Below are positions 1 to 6,600 of a DNA stretch of 10,536 nt, piece by piece. The notes under the pieces were generated by a model, which was not told the DNA's origin, made no database searches, and saw only the letters and a list, made by a program, of their open reading frames with translations. Both the position numbers and the translations under genes were made by a program. The first letter of the stretch is position 1. Each line of letters opens with the position of its first letter. Origin of the DNA: Euperipatoides rowelli (Eukaryota > Onychophora > Udeonychophora > Euonychophora > Peripatopsidae); NCBI GenBank assembly GCA_003024985.2, contig PXIH01S0002925.1; one strand, written 5' to 3'.

Positions 1-92
1 ATATTTCTAATTTGTTTTTAATTTGTGGTCTGCATGTCTCACGGTACCAAAATTCTTCAGCACTAGTCAAATACTGATACTGTATCTTTCCA

Positions 93-108
93 TGCCAATA
101 TTTTGGCA
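93..108. repeat. Small inverted repeat TGCCAA-TATT-TTGGCA
   Basis: Six-bp perfect arms around a 4-nt AT spacer, 18 bp before the large hairpin. Short enough to be chance; recorded because it sits beside other palindromic sequence. Confidence 0.4.
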
Positions 109-126
109 ATCGGGATGGTACCAAAA

Positions 127-190
127 CAAACAATAATCACACACAATTCCTATGTCCATAACAATAGGAATTGTGTGTGATTATTGTTTG
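127..190. repeat. Perfect 27-bp inverted repeat with 10-nt loop
   Basis: Arms 127-153 and 164-190 are exactly complementary over 27 bp, separated by 154-163. The arms contain ACACACAATTCC and its complement. Transcribed from either strand, it would fold into a mismatch-free hairpin. No ORF covers it. The 10-mer GGTACCAAAA directly before it (117-126) also occurs at 43-52. It may be a recent inverted duplication, a foldback mobile element or an assembly artefact. Confidence 0.9.
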
Positions 191-288
191 CCATTTCTAT
201 GCTAGTGGTAAACCTTAAAGGTTCAGGGAATAGTTTATCCCATCATTCATAACCTATCGAACCATCTAAGACCCTTAAAATGACGAGC

Positions 289-314
289 GCCTAGAAACGG
301 GCGTAACTAAGTCC
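289..314 (+). repeat. Copy of the intron-2 MITE terminal sequence
   Basis: The 12-mer GCGCCTAGAAAC and the following GG and CTAAGTC recur at 4458-4484, the left end of the MITE-like element in intron 2, in the same orientation. A GC-rich 12-mer shared by chance is unlikely in DNA this AT-rich. I found no matching right end within 400 bp, so this is at best a fragment or a diverged end. Confidence 0.45.
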
Positions 315-322
315 CCTCACCG

Positions 323-347
323 TATTATTATTATTATTATTATTATT
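323..347. repeat. (TTA)n microsatellite
   Basis: About eight uninterrupted TAT/TTA units. Likely the tail of the minus-strand LINE end rather than an independent repeat. Confidence 0.9.
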
Positions 348-401
348 GCGTTTATTATAACTTAACATATATTACATTAACTATAATACAATAAAACAAA
401 A

Positions 402-416
402 AATATATATATATAT
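402..416. repeat. (TA)n microsatellite
   Basis: Alternating AT run of about 15 bp, inside the putative LINE 3' UTR. Confidence 0.85.
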
Positions 417-619
417 AAATAACTATAATTTGTATTGTTGCTCCAACAGAATTACTCTGGCAACATAAAAATATTAGGTCATGGCCCCGGAGGATATTGT
501 CCTAATTCACAGGTGCTCCTATTAAATATAGTTAAACCTGAAGTATTTAAGACCACATTATTTGTATCTACTCGTAAATAATTTCTATTTTTGTGTTTAT
601 TTAGTCTCTCACCTTCCAG

Positions 620-654
620 AATAAGAAAATTGAGAAGACTGATGTTTCACGATA
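620..654 (+). other. Possible 5' UTR, start set by splice acceptor or pyrimidine initiator
   Basis: Just upstream lies a pyrimidine-rich run (605-617, TCTCTC A CCTTCC) ending in AG at 618-619. This fits either a 3' splice site, making 620-669 an internal exon behind a noncoding first exon, or a pyrimidine initiator from which transcription starts. The sequence alone does not choose. No clear TATA box or CpG-rich promoter stands out within 541-619. Confidence 0.25.
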
Positions 655-669
655 ATGGACATATCTCAG
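655..669 (+). CDS. EIF2B4: Putative coding exon 1 of eIF2B delta (MDISQ)
   Basis: Five codons, ATG at 655-657 to CAG at 667-669, followed by the donor GTTAGT at 670. The start has a favourable animal context (A at -3, G at +4), and an in-frame TGA at 640-642 closes the frame upstream, so this would be the true N-terminus. It splices in phase 0 to exon 2 at 2398. Support is only the donor, the start context and frame compatibility, since five residues cannot be matched to relatives. The real first exon could lie elsewhere in 1-2397 or left of the window; transcript reads would settle it. Confidence 0.45.
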
Positions 670-3600
670 GTTAGTATTAAAAATATTTTGAAGCCAATTT
701 GATGTTTAATATCTTGAAACTAAGTTAATGATTTTGTATCTAATTTGTTTTAACAAATAATTGTTTCTATAGACTGTATTTACATTTATTCCACAGTATA
801 GTTATTTTTTATATTCTGTAGTTAATGTTTTTCTGTTGTCCTTTCAAATTTATTCCGAGTAGGCTACTAATCACATTTGTATTTCATTTAGATTTTTTGT
901 TGCTTTGTTTTTAGGTGTTTTTTTTTCTTGTCGGACATTTTCATTTGATGTCACGTTTTGTTTTGCTCTGTTCCTGTGATTCAATAAAGTGTTAATTAAA
1001 GTTACGTTAGAAATTGTATGCAATAGACTTCATAGATTGGATAAAGAAATAAAGTGGTAATAATGAAGAATGAATTATGATTATTTAGAGAAATTATTCG
1101 CTTAGTTTAGAGTTCTAAATTATAAAGACTAATGTGTTTGGTTTGAAGAGACATTATTTTTTCATTCGCATATAAAATACATAGTAAATAAATTGAGATC
1201 TAAAATGGCTATGATTTATAAAACTTTTCATATCACCCCAGAGTTATTCAAAAATTTGTAGAATTCATTTGTTCAGCCCCATCTAGACTACTATTCTGCG
1301 GAATACACGATTAGATACAAAAAGGAAAGAGTTGAACTTGAAAAATATTCAGATCACTGACTAAAAAAGTATATGAGATAAAAAACAAAGATTATCAAAT
1401 GAGAATAAATAATTGGGAATATATACTCCTACACAGAGGTTATTATTTAATGACCTAGTATTTGTTGATAAACATATTAACATGTTTGGTTTTGAAAGAT
1501 TATTCACACCAGTTATGAACTTAACATCTAGGAATAATGGATGTACCCTACACACAAACTTCTGCAGAATAGATATTCAGAAGGAATATATAGGAAACAG
1601 TAATTAAGTGGTAGAACATACAGAAGAAGTGATTGAAACACTCTCATTGAGCTATTCAAAAGACTTTTGACAATATATCTAAATCAGATAAAGAATTTAA
1701 TGAATTGTGTTATATAGTATGTACTATGTAGATATGAATTAATTCTTTTGTGTAATATTGTTTTATGTCTTGTAATACTTGTGATATGATTTAAATACTG
1801 TATTAATTGAAAGAACATTTTGATTATGGGGTTTTTTTTTTGTAAGACAATTTGTAAGTTTAAAAGCTAAATGCTTAGACAAATAAAGTTCTATTCTATT
1901 CCTCTCGAAACCAAAAAAAGATATCTGTAATTTCTCTTGAAACACTAAGAGCCTGACCAAAAACGGTTTCAGAATCAGATTAAAAATGCATACAACCATT
2001 CGAGAATTGAGAGAATAAATACTAAGTGAGCACATTAGTTTTAAGAATTTCTGGATAACTGTATAANTGAAAGCTTCAACTTTGAATTAATAAATAAAAA
2101 ATAAATAAATAGTTAGGCCTATTTAATTAAATCGTTTGTGACTGTTTTAGACGAAGCCTAATCACTTTGCAACCTACCGGTACTTAAAAAAATAGATTAC
2201 AAAATTAAATCTTTAATGTAATACTGTATATAGCTTGTATTCGCCTGTGAAATTAATGTGCATTTAATCGAAAGTGAAGCTTTATTTCTTTAGAGTTTCA
2301 AATTGTGGTTTTGGTTATTTAAATTTCCAAACAGTGCAAAATTATTTTTAAATTTTCTAAACAAATATTTATTTCTTATATAAATTATTTTTTTTAGAAT
2401 ACTCCAACGAAAGATGGTGGAAGCTCTAAGCAAAAGAAAAATAAACCTCCTAGAATACCTGAAGCCTCTCAAATTAAGTCTACTATTAACCCTCCTCTAA
2501 GATCCCCAGGCAGTGTATCTATCCCTAATGTAAAAAAGTCTTTAATAAGTTTACCAGTAAATCAATCTAATGCTAATTCCCAGGATGGACTTAAATCTGC
2601 AAAAGGATTCGAACAAGATGAAACCCCAAACAGCCAAAAAAAGAGACATCGGCACAATAAAAAAAAAGGTGTGAGTCAGGAAGTTAGACCCTCAGGAGAA
2701 GGAAGCACTGAAACTGTTGATCTCGTTAGTAATAATAATCCTTGCATTAGCCATAACAGGACGTTAGTCATAACTCCTATTCTAGAAGAGCTATTATTAA
2801 AAGAAAAAAATAGTTTGTCAGAAAAAGTATCTCCCTCCCCAACTAAATCTAAATTCCCCGAAGGATCTCTTTTATCCGATAATAAATTAAATAAAGATTC
2901 ACTCGTGAAATCTCAATCGACTGAGAATGGACCCCGAACCGTTTCAGAAAACACCACAACGAAAGCAGGGTTGAAATTGGAGAACACTGTGGACCATGAA
3001 GACACAGGAACTCAGAAGAGTAAAGCAGAAATGAGGAGAGAGAGGAGAATTTTACAAGTAAGTCCAATTTCTGTTTTAATTTTCTCAATTTTATTTTAAT
3101 CACAGCAAAGTTAACGAGTAGAAATATTAGTGTGAAATGTGAGATGATTTTCTGATTTATGGTCCTTAAAATGATTTTCCTTGCACTCAGTTTAACTCTT
3201 AGAATACGTATTTTAGATACATCTGTTTTTTGTATCTTGTATCGAAAATACTTTACTTCAAAGCAGTTTGTATTTTGTATTGAACATACATGTTGTAATT
3301 GTCATGTGTTGTCTGTGTGACTAGGTGCGAGGCATAGTGCGTTGTCCATAACCTGGTTGGTATACTGCATAGCTCGTTATACCGGGAGTTGGTTACCCTC
3401 GCGGGGCTGGCAGTATTTCTGACCGATACGATACAAACCTACATGTATTCTTGTGTTTTGAAAACTAGTTTCAAAATAATTTTAAGGTAAAATATTATTT
3501 TGTAATGTGAACTTATTCATTATTGAAATGTATTAGTTTTCCTTTTGTTTTTAATAAACATTTTTTTTTCTTCCAGATCTTAAACGCTAGCGTAATTTTT

Positions 3601-6600
3601 TTAAAAAAAAAAAGAAAACGTCATACTAATCCAAACTGGTCAAAATGACTATAATTAGAATCATTTGAAGGTAAATTTTTAAACATTTTCAACATGAATA
3701 ACCGTTTTAAAAAAGTGTGAGTCATAGCGTGTTGTCCTTAACATGGTTGGTATACTGTACAGCCCGTAGGGCCGTAATACCGGGAGTAGGTTACCCTCGT
3801 GGGGTGGCAGTGTCACTGACCGTAACGAAACGATAATAATATGTGGCTATAGTTTGGCTGACCCATTTCAATAAAGAGGGAAATGTTGAAACTTAAAAGG
3901 ATGTGTATCATATAATAACTAAAAACCTATGGCTGAATATTAATACATTTACAAAAATAAACAATGTTTGTTTAAAATTTATTTTCAATAAAAATAAAAA
4001 ATGCCCACAAAATATTTATTAGTTTTCCTTGTAAATCACTCATGTCTTACCCTCCAATTGAGGGCAATTTTTCTATTTTCTGTTCAAAAATGCGGATAGA
4101 TTTTATTCTTATTTTGAATTGTCATAATAAAACCCAAAATAAGTTGGAAAAAGAAAAAAAAATAGCTTACGGCTATTTTAAGGGAAACACACATAACACA
4201 TTCAATATAAAATTTAATGAAAAAAAAATATATAGGCTAGTACTTTTTTTTTTGTTTGATGTCATTTCATAAAGAGTAGATCTAGTGTGCACAATCTAAA
4301 CTTCCAGTCGTATTATTATTGTCGCCCATCAGTTTAGACTTTTAGTAGTTCATCTTTTTTTTTTTTTCACTATCATTGAGAATTGCAATGTTACGGAGAT
4401 GTGCCGTCTCCACTAATCAAATACTATGTAAAATCAATTTAATGAAAATTATGATGTGCGCCTAGAAACTGGAAGGCCTAAGTCACATTTAGTCACATGA
4501 TCAAGATGGAAAATAGCCTTAATTTTGTTATTTACAATCCTAACCTTACCTTTACCTTGAACCCTAACTCCAACTACGTGTGAAATCCACTATGCCCCAA
4601 CCCTATGATAATCTAGAGTGAAATAATAGTTTTTGATCGATTTCAATAATTTTGACACGACCTCCGTCAGCCCTTTCCATAATGACGAAAATACATGCGC
4701 ATATGTTTAAAAACGCGGTAAAATGGTACTTAGGCCTCCCAGTTTTTAGGTACTTCTAAATTATTTTCTCTGCTGGTCAAATATATTCTAAAATAATTAC
4801 TATGGGTAAATAAAGACGCTCGTTGCTTACATACTGTACATTATAAAATAAATGAAACGTGATAATAGCATGGGCAGACGGAACTGACAAAAATTATAGA
4901 GCGTGATTTTCAAGCTGCCCACTGTTGAAGGGTTAAAATAAATCTATTTGAGGGTTTCGGGAGTAAACAATGGTGAGTGACATTTTGTTCATTTAGAGAT
5001 ATGTTTCTTACTACTTTTAACACAGAAAATAGGACATACCATAATTCAAACCTGTATTGTGCTGCCATCTAATGAGATAATTATACAACAATTACTGCAT
5101 TTTCCCCCCCTTTCATCCTGTACCATGTTTTACATGAAATAACTAAATTTATGAAAAAAATGTCACCTTTGTTTACACCCAAACTCCTCATTTGATTTAG
5201 CCTATTTTATTAAAATATAGTTATTCATTTACAAAGCATCTAGGCTTCGTAATTCTGTTACATCTTTATCCAAATCTTGTTCATCATTACTCGTACATAA
5301 AATAAATGAATAAATTACCATTATTGTTTCATTTAGTTATCTAATGAAATTATTTAAAAAATGTATTTTGTATTTTGAAAATATATTTTAGAAAACACAA
5401 ATGTATTTTGTATTTTCGATACAGGATTTCTAAAGTATTCTACAGGTANAGTATATTGTATCAAAAATACATTTTTCAGAATATTTTGTATTGAAAATAC
5501 ATTTTTCATTGTAATTTTCCCAACCTTGCCTATATAGTGCTGGCTGTCACTCAACAACACTTTCAGGTTTCACATAAAAGATTACAATTATTAGTCTACA
5601 TTTTCTTTTTTTGTTAGATCATTTACTTTACTTAACATATACATGTACAAGCCTGCTTAGATAAAAGAATCGTAAAAGCTGAATTACTTGTGCAATTTTT
5701 GAGCGCAGAAGCAAATTTTATGATTTTGTTTGCAATTAAAGAAATTGAAAAAGTTGGAAAATTTTTGCTAATAAATAATAATTAATCCCAACCTTATTGA
5801 ATTCAAACTTTAGAATTCTATTTAATGGTCTAGTGAGAACATACTGCCAAAATCATGTTTGCTGAGGATAATTCTTATAAGGTATAAAATATGTGCTGGT
5901 CTTCTATTCCAGTATAATATTGAAGTTAAACTGTAATGTTGAATGGAGGAAAGTAATGATATTTGAAACCTCTGGTGGAATGAATAAGAAATAAACGCAA
6001 TGAAAAGTAGGCTAGGCTGGAAGCCTGACTAGTTTATTGTAAATAATAAATAAATAAAAATGCATAAACACCCCCCAACTAGACTGAGCCGTTGGTTCAT
6101 ACCGGCTGGGCTGATATAAACTCCTTGGGAAGACATACTGTCATCTNAGCCACAAAAATACTATGTACAAATAAATAATACTCTGGAATAACGAATGTCA
6201 ACAAACGAGTAAGACAAATCAAACGCATGGCTCTTTTATTACAAAAAAGCCTGCACATATTTAAATCAGATTAGATGAATTAATTTGCAATGATCACGTA
6301 TTGTCCACAATCCCATTTACTATCAAATAGTACATATAACCATGAAAGTAAACAGTGAGCCAACTTAATCTTATTCTCCACATGCATGAATCAATGTAAA
6401 CATAAAAGAAAAAAATATAAAACATGAAAGTCAATTGTTATAAAAAGTATTAGTGATGGTTTGAAACTTTAAACTGCCGGCATAATTTTAATCTGAAATT
6501 TTGATAATTTTTTTTTTATTCAGTGTTCAAAATATGTTTTTATTTGTTGTAGGAAGCGCAAAGAGCTGCAAAAGCCTCAGGGAAATTAACATCTGGTGTT

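Larger units (their letters stand above)
323..505 (-). mobile_element. Putative LINE 3' end with (AAT)n tail
   Basis: Read on the minus strand, this stretch has a CCGGGGCCATGACC block, a nested stem-loop (outer arms 436-441 and 460-465, inner arms 447-450 and 456-459), a (TA)n run, an AATAAA signal (complement of 351-356), and then an (AAT)n tail at 323-347. A 3' UTR stem-loop, a poly(A) signal and a terminal short tandem repeat in that order is the usual layout at the 3' end of CR1/L2/RTE-like LINEs. No coding sequence is recognisable further right, so the copy is probably 5' truncated. The class is inferred from layout only. Confidence 0.4.
1..619. other. Upstream noncoding region
   Basis: No coding sequence is recognisable on either strand. 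Contents are the two inverted repeats, the MITE-end copy and the putative LINE 3' end listed separately. The remainder, 506-619, is plain AT-rich sequence that would include any core promoter of the eIF2B-delta gene if exon 1 is right. Confidence 0.6.
670..2397 (+). other. Intron 1 of eIF2B delta gene
   Basis: 1728 bp, GTTAGT donor, poly-T then AG acceptor, phase 0. The LINE remnant fills the middle. Sequence at 670-1072 and 1904-2397 is AT-rich with no recognisable gene. A stretch at about 1010-1060 might extend the LINE leftward, but the match is too weak to claim. One ambiguous base lies at 2067. If exon 1 is wrong, this is upstream DNA instead. Confidence 0.45.
642..2429 (+). other. Overlapping upstream ORF of eIF2B delta mRNA (spliced)
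   Basis: An ATG at 642-644, 13 nt before the proposed start, is out of frame with it. Through the same splice (669 to 2398) it reads 19 codons and stops at TAA 2427-2429 in exon 2, so it spans join(642-669, 2398-2429). Its context is weak (C at -3, T at +4), whereas the main start is strong. Leaky scanning past it is plausible. It exists only if exon 1 is right. Confidence 0.3.
3058..6552 (+). other. Intron 2 of eIF2B delta gene
   Basis: 3495 bp, GTAAGT donor, TTGTTGTAG acceptor, phase 0. It hosts the repeats listed separately. 3435-3714 holds only an A/T homopolymer patch near 3594-3614. 3835-4452 is AT-rich with a T12 run near 4357-4368 and no credible ORF. 4758-5357 shows nothing. 5526-6552 shows nothing apart from a small GC-richer pocket at about 6068-6150 with AGCCG/CGGCT arms that I cannot assign. 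Ambiguous bases lie at 5449 and 6147. Confidence 0.8.

Noticed and set aside
980-990. AATAAA (in TTCAATAAAGTG) as the 3' end of an upstream gene
   Set aside because: No plus-strand coding sequence precedes it apart from the five-codon exon 1, so it is probably chance in AT-rich DNA.
1763-2035. 90-codon minus-strand ORF
   Set aside because: Overlaps the 3' UTR of the sense LINE relic; its translation has no recognisable domain and reflects AT-rich sequence.
2290-2472. 60-codon minus-strand ORF over the exon 2 acceptor
   Set aside because: Shadow of exon 2 and the polypyrimidine tract; basic and Phe-rich by composition only.
2849-3103. 84-codon minus-strand ORF
   Set aside because: Antisense shadow of exon 2.
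3325-3433. 5S rRNA-derived origin of the SINE-like repeat
   Set aside because: CCTGGTTGGTA and ATACCGGG echo the 3' half of 5S rRNA, but the intervening box sequence does not match and the second copy reads CATGGTTGG, so the evidence is too thin.
4042-4272. 76-codon plus-strand ORF in intron 2
   Set aside because: Ends in Lys/Phe homopolymer translation and shows no motif; expected by chance in this composition.
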